Of a stretch of 64,000 bases of DNA, positions 33,608 to 42,041 are shown in pieces (position 1 is the stretch's first letter; every line of letters starts with the position of its first letter). The notes beneath the pieces were generated by a model that worked only from the letters and a program-made list of their open reading frames with translations, had not been told where the DNA came from and searched no databases. The stretch lies in the NCBI GenBank assembly GCA_947445035.1, contig CANFCK010000011.1, forward strand, positions 1-64,000. Reading direction: 5' to 3'. This stretch comes from Deltaproteobacteria bacterium. Lineage in GTDB: Bacteria; Myxococcota_A; UBA796; SXON01. The translations under genes and the position numbers were made by a program.

Positions 33608-35287
33608 ATGCGGCAGCGTTTCGGCTGGGACAGGCTCCTGGTGCTCCTCGTGAGCATTGGGGGCCTGTGGCCGTTTTTGCCGGGCCTCTTGCGCGGGGAG
33701 GTGCCCGGCCAACGCGAATTGCCCATCGACGGCGGCCACGGCCTGTACATCTATGCGCTCGTTGGCGAAGCGCTTTCGGGGGCAGGGTCGCTTTTGCACA
33801 CCGAGGCGATGTGGTTCCCGACGGGGCGCCCGCTGCTTTTGACGGTGCAGAACGTCATCGACGCCATCGCCGCGCAGCCCTTTTTGAGTCTCCTTGGGCC
33901 CCAGGTGGGGCTGGCCAGTTTCGCGGCTGTGATTCTGGTGAGCAACGGGCTTGCCGGCGGGTGGCTTGGTGAGCGGATCGGGGGGCGAGGCTTTGCCGGT
34001 CCGGCGTCCGCAGTGGTCCTGGCGATGTGTCCGTACGTGTGGGGGGAGGAGCAGACCGGTCGGGTGACCCAGACGCTCCTCGCACCCATGGCGGTCGCGC
34101 TTGGCCATGCCTGGACGGCGGTGGATGCCCGGGGCGGCAGGCGCGCGGGGGCGTGGTTGGGGGTCGCCGGCCTTGGCTATTGGTTCTACGGACTTTTCGG
34201 GGCAGTCGTCGTCGCCGCGGTGATGTCGGGTAGCCTCTTTGAGGAGGCAGCGCCCCGTTGGCAGCGGTTGCGAGCCCTCGGCATCGCCGCGCTCACGAGT
34301 CTGGTGATCACCGCCCCGTTCGCGCTGTTGTCGGCGCTTTCCTGGGGCGAGATGGCTGGCGGTGACGTGACCGCCGCGCCAATCCCCAACGCGACGCGCC
34401 TGTGGAGTGGTTTCTTCTGGATCCAGCACCCGCGCATCGTCGCCTACATTCCGCAGTGCTTGTACGCCGTGGGGCTACTCGCGTGTGTGGGTCGGCCTCG
34501 TGGGCGCGCCGTGGGCCTTGCGGTCACGACGGTTCTGTTGTGCATGACCGCGACGGGGGAGTCGATCTGGGTCTTTGGCGTCGCGATTCCCACCCCGCTG
34601 GCTCTTTTGCGGGTGCTCCCCGGCTTTGATCGATTCTGGTGGCCGCATCGGGCGCTGGCCGGGGCCACGCTCGCGCTGGCGGCGCTGTCCGCGGTCGCGA
34701 TGTCCCGTGGTGGGTGGGTCCGTTTTGCGGCTGGGCTGGGGCTCGCGCTGTCGGTCGCGCAGGGCGTCGGCGTGCCGGGGCCGTTGAGCACCTGGAAAGT
34801 GCCGCCCAGGCCAGAGTGGGCGGACGCTTTGGCGCCCGGCGCCGTCTTGCTGCTGCCGATGCTCGATCCCGAGGTCGGCAAGGTCCGGTTTGCTGAGTGG
34901 ATCCACTACCGGCGGCCGCTGGTCAATGGCATGTCGATGTGGGACGCGTACCTGTGGCCCGCGGAGTGGCGCACCTGGGCGGAGGGGCAGCCGTTGGTCA
35001 AGGCGCTGCTCGACGCCGAGCGTTCTCGCCCTCACGGCCGCAAGAAGCCGAACCCCCGCGATCCGCCTGCTGTCGAGCTTGTGGAGGTGCCCGTGGTGCT
35101 ACCTGTGCTCCCCGATGGGGCGGTCGCCGCTCTGGCGGCGGAGGGGGTGGGCACCATCGTCGCCGAGGTGCCGCGCACGCCTGGGGTGTCGGTCGCCCTG
35201 CTGCGGGAACTGCTCGGGGAGCCTACGTGCGATGGAAGGGGGCGGACGTGTTGGTGGGGCCTGGCGCCCCGACCGCCTCCACCTTGA
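33608..35287 (+). CDS. polytopic membrane protein of unknown function
   Basis: The 559-residue product has about ten hydrophobic helices from residue 9 onward ([19 protein letters not shown]) to about 390, then a soluble C-terminal domain of about 160 residues. The large loop after helix 1 holds [20 protein letters not shown], and a mid-protein loop holds [10 protein letters not shown]. The topology resembles the large family of GT-C-like or YfhO-like membrane proteins in delta-proteobacteria, but I see no decisive catalytic DE motif. The last 65 bases overlap the convergent helicase gene. The ATG at 33608 starts 20 bases after the barrel relic. Confidence 0.75.
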   Translation: MRQRFGWDRLLVLLVSIGGLWPFLPGLLRGEVPGQRELPIDGGHGLYIYALVGEALSGAGSLLHTEAMWFPTGRPLLLTVQNVIDAIAAQPFLSLLGPQVGLASFAAVILVSNGLAGGWLGERIGGRGFAGPASAVVLAMCPYVWGEEQTGRVTQTLLAPMAVALGHAWTAVDARGGRRAGAWLGVAGLGYWFYGLFGAVVVAAVMSGSLFEEAAPRWQRLRALGIAALTSLVITAPFALLSALSWGEMAGGDVTAAPIPNATRLWSGFFWIQHPRIVAYIPQCLYAVGLLACVGRPRGRAVGLAVTTVLLCMTATGESIWVFGVAIPTPLALLRVLPGFDRFWWPHRALAGATLALAALSAVAMSRGGWVRFAAGLGLALSVAQGVGVPGPLSTWKVPPRPEWADALAPGAVLLLPMLDPEVGKVRFAEWIHYRRPLVNGMSMWDAYLWPAEWRTWAEGQPLVKALLDAERSRPHGRKKPNPRDPPAVELVEVPVVLPVLPDGAVAALAAEGVGTIVAEVPRTPGVSVALLRELLGEPTCDGRGRTCWWGLAPRPPPP

Positions 35288-36662
35288 ACCTCGTCCCCTT
35301 CACCTTGCCGTCCCGCAGCGCCGCCAACGCCCGCACCGCGATCTCCTCGCTGACAGCGACGTAGGAGAAGCGGTCGTGGATCTCGATCTTCCCGATCGCC
35401 GCGCCAGGGAGCCCCGCGCCGCCCTTTTCCGGGGGGCCGGTGAGGGCGCCGAGAATGTCGCCCGGCCGCAGCTTGTGCTTGCGTCCGCCGCCGATGAACA
35501 GCGTCGTCATGCGGGCCAACTGGGGTGCCACGGTCACCGCGTCGGGCAGCGGGTGCACCGGGATGTCCAGACCCAACTCCTCGGCGATTCGGCCGAGGCG
35601 CTCCTGTTCCCGTGTCGAGACCAACGCGATCGCCAAGCCGGGCTGCCCGGCCCGCCCCGTCCGTCCGGTGCGGTGAACGTAGGCGTCGGCCTTGGGAGGC
35701 AGCTCGTAGTTGACGACCAGATCGAGCCCGGCAACGTCGATGCCGCGGGCGGCAACGTCGGTGGCCACGAGCACGCGAACGCTCCCGTTGCGCAGTCGTG
35801 CCATGACCCGGTCGCGATCCACCTGCTCCAGATCGCCGTGCAGCTCGCCCACGCTGAATCCTGCTGCCGCCAACGATGCGGCGACACGTTTTACCGACTC
35901 CTTGAAGTTCCCGAACACGATCGCCGAGCCCGGCTGATGCGCTGAAAGCACGGTGAGGAGCGCGTCGCAGCGGCTATCGATGTCGGCGACATGGGCGAGG
36001 TGGCGGATTTCTAGCGGCTCGCCCTCTACGGTCACGACGGCCGGATCGCGCTGCCAGCGGGCGCTCATCGCCGCGATCGAGGGCGGGAACGTGGCCGAGA
36101 AGAAAACCGTCTGGCGGTCGTCGGGCAAGCCCTCGAGGATTCGCTCCACCTGGTCTTGGAACCCGAGATCGAGCATCCGGTCGGCTTCGTCCAGGATCAC
36201 CATCTTGATACGCGCGGGGCTCATCACGCCGCGGCCAAAGAGGTCGAGGCAGCGCCCCGGCGTGCCGACCACGATGTGCACGCCCTGTTCGAGAGACTGC
36301 CGCTGCGACCAACCTTGCTGCCCTCCACAAACTTCGAGGATGCGCACCCCGGCCAGACCCTTCGCCGCTTTGCGCAGCTCCGCGGTCACCTGGGTTGCCA
36401 GCTCACGGGTCGGGCAAAGCACGAGCGCTTGGAGGCCGCGGTCCCGGTAGTCGGGCTCCAGTCCTTGCAAAAGCGCCAGGCCATACGCAAAGGTCTTCCC
36501 GCTGCCGGTCTGGGACTGACCTAGCAGATCGCGGCCTTCGACAAGGATGGGAACGCACCGCGCCTGAATCGGCGTCGGCACGGTGAGGCCCATCGCCGCG
36601 ACTGCGGCCTTGAGCGCATCGTGAAGCGGGAGATCGGCGAAGGTCAGGGCGGTGTCGGACAT
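35223..36662 (-). CDS. dbpA: DEAD-box ATP-dependent RNA helicase, DbpA type
   Basis: From the ATG at 36662 the 479-residue protein has the full DEAD-box set. The Q motif lies around PTPIQARCVP, motif I is SQTGSGKT, Ia PTRELA, Ib TPGR, II DEAD and III SAT. Motif V is ATDVAARGIDV and VI HRTGRTGRAG. The C-terminal 75 residues (MTTLFIGGGRKHKLRPGDIL, IGKIEIHDRFSYVAV) match the DbpA RNA-binding domain that recognises hairpin 92 of 23S rRNA. It is therefore expected to help 50S subunit assembly. Divergent from the VF530-like gene with 22 bases between starts. Confidence 0.9.
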   Translation of the reverse strand: MSDTALTFADLPLHDALKAAVAAMGLTVPTPIQARCVPILVEGRDLLGQSQTGSGKTFAYGLALLQGLEPDYRDRGLQALVLCPTRELATQVTAELRKAAKGLAGVRILEVCGGQQGWSQRQSLEQGVHIVVGTPGRCLDLFGRGVMSPARIKMVILDEADRMLDLGFQDQVERILEGLPDDRQTVFFSATFPPSIAAMSARWQRDPAVVTVEGEPLEIRHLAHVADIDSRCDALLTVLSAHQPGSAIVFGNFKESVKRVAASLAAAGFSVGELHGDLEQVDRDRVMARLRNGSVRVLVATDVAARGIDVAGLDLVVNYELPPKADAYVHRTGRTGRAGQPGLAIALVSTREQERLGRIAEELGLDIPVHPLPDAVTVAPQLARMTTLFIGGGRKHKLRPGDILGALTGPPEKGGAGLPGAAIGKIEIHDRFSYVAVSEEIAVRALAALRDGKVKGTRFKVEAVGAPGPTNTSAPFHRT

Positions 36663-36684
36663 GGCGGGCGGATAACCTCGCCGG

Positions 36685-36975
36685 GTGGACGACCCCCCCA
36701 AGCAAAAGCCGCCGAAGGATCCGCTGCATGGCATCACCCTGGCGGCGATGCTGGATGAGTTGGTGGCCGCGCACGGGTGGGAGCACCTCCACGAGCAGCT
36801 CAAATTCGCGTGTTTTTTCAACGATCCCAGCGTTTCGTCCAGCCTGAAGTTCCTGCGTCGAACGCCGTGGGCGCGCGAAAAGCTCGAGAGTTTCTACCTC
36901 TTCCACCTTCGGGAGCTGAAGCGGCTGGGCCGGGCGCGGGGCGCTGCGGGGCCGGGGGGCGCTGCTGGCGGGTAG
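36685..36975 (+). CDS. VF530 family (DUF2132) small protein
   Basis: A GTG at 36685 starts a 96-residue protein. Its core DPLHGITLAAMLDELVAAHG, WEHLHEQLKFACF, then DPSVSSSLKFLRRTPWAREK closely follows the VF530/DUF2132 family, small helical proteins reported as double-stranded DNA binding. A Gly/Ala-rich tail (GAAGPGGAAGG) is extra. It is monocistronic, next to an IS graveyard that begins right after its stop. Confidence 0.85.
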   Translation: MDDPPKQKPPKDPLHGITLAAMLDELVAAHGWEHLHEQLKFACFFNDPSVSSSLKFLRRTPWAREKLESFYLFHLRELKRLGRARGAAGPGGAAGG

Positions 36976-36984
36976 GTCGCGACC

Positions 36985-37560
36985 GCGCGATCCGCATCCA
37001 GCGTGCACACTGTCGATGTGCGAAGTTGTCACTCGGGAGCAGCTCGGGCTTGTCTTGGCGCTGCAGCCAGACCTTGAAAGCATCGACGATCGGCCGGGTC
37101 TGTGCGCCTCGGCGTGCGAGCAGGGCGGCGCCGACGAGGCCCTGGGCCATGGCGTCGCGCTCGACCGCGTACATCCGGCTGGTGGCGTGGCCGTGGTCGT
37201 GCGGCCGCAGTCTTTGCACCGGACGATGTCCAGCACCTCGCGACCAAGGCGGGCGATCGTCTCGTTGGCGTCGAGTCGCACGCTGTGCTCACGATCACGG
37301 GCGAGCAGGCGCTTGCTTCCGCAATGCTCGCACGCTCCGACAGAGCAGCCCGGTTCCAGGCGACGCTGTGTCGCCCTCCGGAGTCGGCGGGAGCCGCGTC
37401 GCTGGTCGGCGGAGGCCGGACACCGGTCATCTTTCGGCGAAGCATGGTGCGAAGCTCGCTGATCTCCTGGCTCTGTTTCGCGGCGATCTGGAGCAACTCC
37501 TCGAACCGGGCCTCCGACTCCGCCAGCGCGGTCTGTAGGCGGACGATCTACGCTTCAAGG
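36985..37560 (-). pseudogene. IS66 TnpC remnant, frameshifted and internally deleted
   Basis: The minus strand begins near 37560 with the TnpC leader (IVRLQTALAESEARFEELLQ, ISELRTMLRRKMTG) after an in-frame TAG. The zinc-binding domain follows in another frame (GACEHCGSKRLLARDREHSV, then IVRCKDCGRTTTATPPAG). It jumps, in a third frame, to a segment normally found after the DDE core (MYAVERDAMAQGLVGAALLA, RPIVDAFKVWLQRQDKPELL). The catalytic centre is therefore missing. At least two frameshifts, one stop and one large deletion are required. Confidence 0.65.
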
Positions 37561-37639
37561 TGTGACGACACTCCTGCATTTTCGCACCTTCCGGAATGCC
37601 GGTCCAGACGGCCTGGGAGAAGTGATCGTTGCAATTGCA

Positions 37640-37740
37640 CTACCCCAACGGCGAGTTTGGCGGGTACCGCTTGCGACGTGGCGCGAGAGAGAGATCGACC
37701 CCCTCGAGGATGAGTCCGAGCACCGCGGGGTCGAGCTGCC
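37640..37740 (-). pseudogene. IS66 TnpB C-terminal scrap
   Basis: The sequence LDPAVLGLILEGVDLSLAPR followed by RKRYPPNSPLG and a stop matches the usual end of IS66 TnpB (LxLLLEGxDL, then KRRKRY). It lies directly upstream of the TnpC remnant in the native order tnpB-tnpC. It is joined without a stop to IS110 sequence, showing that one element recombined into the other. Confidence 0.5.
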
Positions 37741-37961
37741 GGAGCGCATGGGTCACCCAGCCGGACTGGGCGCCGGCCTCCATCGCAACCTTCGCAAAGC
37801 GTTTTCCTTCAAAAGCCTCTCGGACTCCTTCCGGCGTCATCGGGAAGCCCGATGTGGGCCCAGTCAAACCACCCCATGACCATCCCATGGGTGCAGATGC
37901 ACGCCACGGACGTGCGGTCCCCGAGATCGATGCCCACGGTGCAGGTGCTATAGTCGTTCAT
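37741..37961 (-). pseudogene. IS110 transposase N-terminal remnant
   Basis: The ATG at 37961 starts MNDYSTCTVGIDLGDRTSVA, the IS110/IS1111 DEDD RuvC-like opening with its first Asp. After a frameshift near 37840 it continues TPEGVREAFEGKRFAKVAME, with the Glu of the second motif, then AGAQSGWVTHALRQ. It then passes into the TnpB tail. Only about 70 of the usual 350-400 residues remain. It abuts the truncated helicase gene on its other side. Confidence 0.6.
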
Positions 37962-37984
37962 CGCCGGTGACTCCGTTGAGCTTT

Positions 37985-38272
37985 GCTCTAGTCAGGATGC
38001 ACACTCTGCTCCGCGTGGAGCACCGGCCGCCTCATCCCATCTATCCCCCGCTGTTGTCACAAGCGCGCCGTGAGGTCATCGAACAACACTTCGACCAGTC
38101 GCGCTTGGCCGAGGCCCTGGCCCGCCTGCGTGGCGCCCGGGTCGTGCTCACCCACCCCTCGCAGCCCACACCCCTCGTGATTCCACTGCTCGAATCACGG
38201 TTGACGCGCAGTGTCGCCACGACGGAGTCGGTGGCGCAGCGGGTGGCGCGGATGCGACGGGGGCGGAGGTAG
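37985..38272 (+). pseudogene. C-terminal fragment of a ligase-associated DEXH-box (Lhr-like) helicase
   Basis: The plus-strand frame encodes PPHPIYPPLLSQARREVIEQ, HFDQSRLAEALARL, RGARVVLTHPSQPTPLVIPL and SVATTESVAQRVARM. These match the last 90 or so residues of ligase-associated DEXH helicases (QARREVLE, then PTPLxFPLL). The other 700 or so residues are absent; IS110 sequence starts on the other side of the break. The downstream pdeM-like gene supports the identity, since helicase, ATP-dependent ligase, exonuclease and PdeM usually form one DNA-repair cassette. A frame from 37967 is open but its first residues are not helicase-like. Confidence 0.65.
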
Positions 38273-38497
38273 GGGTCACAAACTGGCGACGGTGGCGTCA
38301 TGCCCGCGAAAACGCAACACGCACGAGTGCTTCGATGCGTTTGGGCCGGTGGGAGCGCCATCGAGCGCCGAATTCTGGGCGTTGTCCCGATCGGCTGCCG
38401 GCTGGATTTCCGCTCCGCGCGGCGGATGTTGCGAATCGAGGGGCATGACCCTCGCCGCGTTGCGAAATGGGGGGCATGAGTCGAGATACCCGGGGCG

Positions 38498-39046
38498 ATG
38501 CGCCGTGCCCAGCCGCTCGTCGAACGTCCCCCTGAGCGCATCGCGGTGCCGCTGCAAGGTTCGCCGCTGGGTTTGACGTTGACTATTGCCGGCGAATCGG
38601 TCCTGCTCCTCCCGGACCGGGCGCTTTTCTGGAACGGCATGCTCGCGGTAGCCGACGTCCACCTTGGCAAGGGCGACCACTTCCGCGCCGAAGGCCTCCC
38701 TCTCCCGCCGGGCGAGCTTGACGACGACCTCGCCCGCCTCGACCGCCTCGTCGCCGCGACCGGAGCGCGGACCGTTCGGGTGCTCGGAGACCTCGTCCAC
38801 GGCGCCGTCAAAGCGGCGACCGAGGCGCGGGTCGCCGAGTGGCGCGCCGGCCTGCGCGCCCGCCTGGAGCTGGTCCCAGGCAACCACGATCGCCATCAGG
38901 CGACGCTCCCGGCCTCTTGGGAGGTCACCATGCTCCCGGCGCTCGTGAAGGAGGGACCCTTTGCATTTTCTCACGCGCCGGCCGTGGTACCGGAGGCCTT
39001 CGTCTGGGCCGGCCATGTCCATCCGATGGACTTGGCGCTCAATTGA
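38498..39046 (+). CDS. pdeM: PdeM-like ligase-associated metallophosphoesterase, C-terminally truncated
   Basis: The 182-residue protein has the calcineurin-like motifs VADVHLGKGDHFRAEGLPLP, VLGDLVHG, LVPGNHDRH and AGHVHPMDL, in the order expected for the ligase-associated DNA-damage-response phosphoesterase PdeM. Family members continue for 35-50 residues beyond GHxHP to a conserved tail; here a stop follows after five residues, so the C-terminus is lost. All metal ligands seem present, so partial activity is possible. The matching helicase upstream is only a fragment and no ligase gene is nearby. Confidence 0.7.
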   Translation: MRRAQPLVERPPERIAVPLQGSPLGLTLTIAGESVLLLPDRALFWNGMLAVADVHLGKGDHFRAEGLPLPPGELDDDLARLDRLVAATGARTVRVLGDLVHGAVKAATEARVAEWRAGLRARLELVPGNHDRHQATLPASWEVTMLPALVKEGPFAFSHAPAVVPEAFVWAGHVHPMDLALN

Positions 39047-39354
39047 CACCTCCTCGGTGGGCACGGGGGGACGCCGGCGAACTCGAACTCATGGAGCAGA
39101 CGCCCACCCAACAACTCGCCCCGTCGGCCATCGTTCCGCTCGGAAACCGGCCGCACATCGCGGTGGTGGGCGACCAGATCGTCGTGGCCTACGATCTCGA
39201 GGGGAGCGACGCCCAACTGTGGGTGGCTCGCTTCGTCTGACGACGAGGACGGTGCGAGCATCATCGCAGCGCTGCCGACCCGCCCGGTTGGGCTCCGGCG
39301 TGAGTCATCGGCAACGTTGCGTGGTATGGATAGGGCGCCCCACCCCGGAACTTC
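39047..39354 (+). other. intergenic stretch with a short C-terminal scrap (39091-39240)
   Basis: An ATG at 39091 opens 49 codons (SAIVPLGNRPHIAVVGDQIV, then VAYDLEGSDAQLWVARFV) that look like the end of an exported propeller protein. Nothing precedes it, and no ribosome binding site is convincing. The remaining bases up to the FG-GAP gene show no gene; GTATGGAT at about 39325 could be a weak -10. Confidence 0.3.
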
Positions 39355-41286
39355 ATGCGCGCCCTGCCGCTCTCTCTCGTTTGTCTGCTCGTGGCCTGTT
39401 CGGACTACAACCTCAACGGCAAGGCCGAGGGCAACGGCGACAACGAGAACGACTCCGACTGGGATGGCGAGGGCGACGGCGACGACACCGGCTACCCGGA
39501 GGACACCGATCCCACCGTGTGCGAAGGGCGCTCGTTCCCAGGGAAGTCGGTGCGGCAGAACGAAGAGTGTGATGTCGAAGCAGCCCCGGTTGGCAGCTTC
39601 ACCCCGGTCGTCGAGTGGAAGAAGGACACCTTCCGCAACGTCTCCGGCTCCAACCAGATCATGATGATGCCGGCCGTCGGCTCACTCAGCGACGATGACG
39701 GGGACGGGGACGCCGATGAGAACGACATTCCCGACGTGGTGGTCATCACCTACGGCTCGGCCGATGTGGTGCGTGTCGTCAGCGGCGATGGCTCGGGCAC
39801 CGAGCTGCTCACCATCGAGGGCAGCGGTGTCCAGGGGCAAGGCGGCGTGGCCCTCGGCGACATCGACAACGACGGTTGGACCGACATCATCATCCCGACG
39901 AACAATAAAACACTCGTCGCGTACGATCACAACGGCGCGCGGATGTGGACCAGCGCCAACCTCAACAGTTCGATGTACGGCACCAGCGACAATCCGGCCA
40001 TCGCCGACCTCAATGGCGACGGCGAGCCCGAGATCATCTGCGGCTCGGCGATTGTCAGCAACACCGGCGCGACCTTGGGTCAGGGTCGTAACGGCATCGG
40101 CGGCGTCAATGGCAACAACGTGGGCACCACGTCCTTCGCCTACGACATCGACAACGACGGGGATCAGGAGGTGGTCGTCGGCAACGCGCTGTACAAGCGC
40201 AACGGCAGCGCCATCTGGACCAACGGTCAGGAAGATGGGTACCCGGCGGTGGGCAACTTCGATGGGGACGACAAGGGTGAAATCGTCGTGAGCACGGGCG
40301 GCCGCATCCGGCTCCAGGACGACGATGGGACCGTGCTGTGCAGCGCCAAGATCCCTGGGGCGGACTCCGCCTACTATGGCGGTCCGCCGACGGTGGCAGA
40401 CTTCGACGGTGACGGTGAGGCCGAGTTTGCGGCGGCGGCCGGCAGTCGGTACTCGGTGTTCGAGAAGGACTGCTCGGTCAAGTGGCAGGCGGTCACGCAG
40501 GACGCGTCGAGCGGCAACACCGGCAGCTCGGTCTTCGACTTCGAGGGGGACGGCGTCGCCGAGGCGGTCTACGCCGATGAAACGCGGCTGTGGGTCTTCG
40601 CCGGTCCGGACGGCAGCGTAAAGTTGGAAAGCAGCGAACACAGCAACGCGACCTGGCTCGAATACCCCGCCATCGCCGACGTGGATGCCGACGGGCAGGC
40701 CGAAATCATCGTCGCCAACACCAGCGGTCACGCTGGCTTCTACGTCTTCGGCGACGCCGACGGCTCGTGGCGCTCCGCCCGCCGCGTGTGGAACCAGCAC
40801 GCCTACAGCATCACCAACATCAACGACGACGGCAGCATCCCGGCCACCCCAGCGCGCAACCTGGAGACGTACAACAACTTCCGTTCGGGTGACATCTACG
40901 CCGGCTCCGACGGCTACACCCTCCCCGACCTCACCGCCACCGTCGAGGGCGTGTGCATCGATGAGTGCGATGAGGGCGTGCTCGTCGCCTGGGTTTCCGT
41001 CGCCAATCGCGGGTACGAGGACATCACCCAGGACTTCGTCGTCAAGCTCGTCGCGGTCGACGAGGACGGGAACACCTCGACCCTCGGCGCCACCGCGGTC
41101 ACCGACACCGTCCCGGCTGGGGAATCGTTGGACTCCTTCGAGTACCGCTTGGAATCGGGCGCGAAGAAGATTGTCACCCTCACCGCGCAAGTCGACGGCG
41201 GCGACGCGGGCACGGACCAGACGGTGAGCGAGTGCCTGGAAGACAACAACGAGGAGGAGTGGAAGGAGAATCTTTGTACGGACTGA
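39355..41286 (+). CDS. FG-GAP lipoprotein with CARDB-like C-terminus (paralogue 3)
   Basis: The ATG-started product of 643 residues has the signal LPLSLVCLLVACSDYN (lipobox LLVAC). An acidic linker ends NENDSDWDGEGDGDD, and the propeller repeats run in the same order as the two copies at 23-27.5 kb (SLSDDDGDGDADENDIPDVV, ALGDIDNDGWTDIIIP, IADLNGDGEPEIICG, VADFDGDGEAEFAAA, VFDFEGDGVAEAVYAD). The hinge WNQHAYSITNINDDG and C-terminal CARDB-like domain (VSVANRGYEDI, ending ECLEDNNEE) follow. It is a stand-alone gene bounded by IS debris and a convergent operon. Expected on the cell surface. Confidence 0.87.
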   Translation: MRALPLSLVCLLVACSDYNLNGKAEGNGDNENDSDWDGEGDGDDTGYPEDTDPTVCEGRSFPGKSVRQNEECDVEAAPVGSFTPVVEWKKDTFRNVSGSNQIMMMPAVGSLSDDDGDGDADENDIPDVVVITYGSADVVRVVSGDGSGTELLTIEGSGVQGQGGVALGDIDNDGWTDIIIPTNNKTLVAYDHNGARMWTSANLNSSMYGTSDNPAIADLNGDGEPEIICGSAIVSNTGATLGQGRNGIGGVNGNNVGTTSFAYDIDNDGDQEVVVGNALYKRNGSAIWTNGQEDGYPAVGNFDGDDKGEIVVSTGGRIRLQDDDGTVLCSAKIPGADSAYYGGPPTVADFDGDGEAEFAAAAGSRYSVFEKDCSVKWQAVTQDASSGNTGSSVFDFEGDGVAEAVYADETRLWVFAGPDGSVKLESSEHSNATWLEYPAIADVDADGQAEIIVANTSGHAGFYVFGDADGSWRSARRVWNQHAYSITNINDDGSIPATPARNLETYNNFRSGDIYAGSDGYTLPDLTATVEGVCIDECDEGVLVAWVSVANRGYEDITQDFVVKLVAVDEDGNTSTLGATAVTDTVPAGESLDSFEYRLESGAKKIVTLTAQVDGGDAGTDQTVSECLEDNNEEEWKENLCTD

Positions 41287-41296
41287 GGTCCGACCG

Positions 41297-41318
41297 GCGG
41301 CCGCCCTTTGGGCGCCGC
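41297..41318. terminator. candidate hairpin between convergent genes
   Basis: GCGGCCGCCC, loop TTT, GGGCGCCGC forms a strong GC stem with one bulge eleven bases after the stop of the FG-GAP gene. There is no T run, so intrinsic termination is uncertain. Confidence 0.35.
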
Positions 41319-41400
41319 GTGCTCGCTCCGGGCGCAGCGCCCTCCACTCTCCCGCTGCCGCGCACTCCTACGCGTACGGATCGCGGCGATCATCCCCCCG

Positions 41401-41553
41401 TCACCCCGTCCGCTTCCCCCACCACGCCCGGACGTCGGCGACTACGCCCTTGTAGCAGAAGTAGAAGATGATGGCGTTGGCGAGGAAGAAGAAGAACCAC
41501 TCGGCCGCGTGCCAGGGTGCCATCGGCTGGGGGTGCATCATCGAGCCGCTCAT
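41401..41553 (-). CDS. 50-residue single-pass membrane protein
   Basis: The ATG at 41553 overlaps the upstream TGA (ATGA). The product is MSGSMMHPQPMAPWHAAEWF followed by a hydrophobic helix (FFFLANAIIFYFCYKGVVAD) and a short RAWWGKRTG tail. It is last in a five-gene operon where every junction overlaps, which is the main reason to believe in it. The aromatic-rich helix next to a His/Met-rich head suggests a small subunit for the membrane protein encoded upstream. No family recognised. Confidence 0.65.
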   Translation of the reverse strand: MSGSMMHPQPMAPWHAAEWFFFFLANAIIFYFCYKGVVADVRAWWGKRTG

Positions 41554-42041
41554 CGGCCGGCCAGCGTGCCGAGCACGATGGCGGCGGTGAACAGCGCGGC
41601 GTTGAGCGCAAGCTGCCAGCTGACGCGCCCTGCCGTCGTTTCATAGGCTGCAGCATCCACCACAGCGCCGTCCTTATCGAGCGTCCGCGCTGGATCGAGC
41701 GTCCATATCTCAAGGTGAACGTAGCTTATCCACCCGACGAAGAGCAGCGCCAGCCGCGCCGAGAGCATGCTGTGCTCGGTGGTGTCCCACCGCAGTGCCA
41801 GGCTGGCTGGCAAGGAAATGCCCGGGTTCTGCCCGACCACGTGCAGGTACAGTTCCGTGGGGATGAAGGCGCCGAGCGACAGCCCGATGCCGGCGCCGAA
41901 GGAGCGGTAGACCCGGAGGACGCCCACGCTGCCCACGTGAGGGATGGCCGCGCGGAAGAGCAGCAGGAGCGCGAAGATCAAAAGCGCCCCGCCATGGACC
42001 GTGGCGGCAACCACGTTGACGGCGTGCATGACCTCGGTCAC
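41550..42041 (-). CDS. four-helix membrane protein of unknown function
   Basis: A GTG at 42041 overlaps the PrpD-like stop (GTGA). The 163-residue product has hydrophobic helices at about 9-30 (VVAATVHGGALLIFALLLLF), 42-62, 92-112 and 140-160 (LALNAALFTAAIVLG). His and acidic residues sit near helix ends (AVNVVAATVHGG, WDTTEHSMLSARL). The arrangement recalls small haem-binding or copper-related membrane proteins, but no signature is decisive. It is co-translated with the 50-residue partner downstream. Confidence 0.7.
   Translation of the reverse strand: MTEVMHAVNVVAATVHGGALLIFALLLLFRAAIPHVGSVGVLRVYRSFGAGIGLSLGAFIPTELYLHVVGQNPGISLPASLALRWDTTEHSMLSARLALLFVGWISYVHLEIWTLDPARTLDKDGAVVDAAAYETTAGRVSWQLALNAALFTAAIVLGTLAGR

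Noticed and set aside
33248..34429. N-terminal extension of the carboxylase frame
   Set aside because: It is antisense to the barrel relic and the membrane protein gene, and carboxylase similarity starts only after 33247.
38276..39064. Minus-strand 262-residue frame across the pdeM-like gene
   Set aside because: The plus strand has intact metallophosphoesterase motifs; the minus translation has none.
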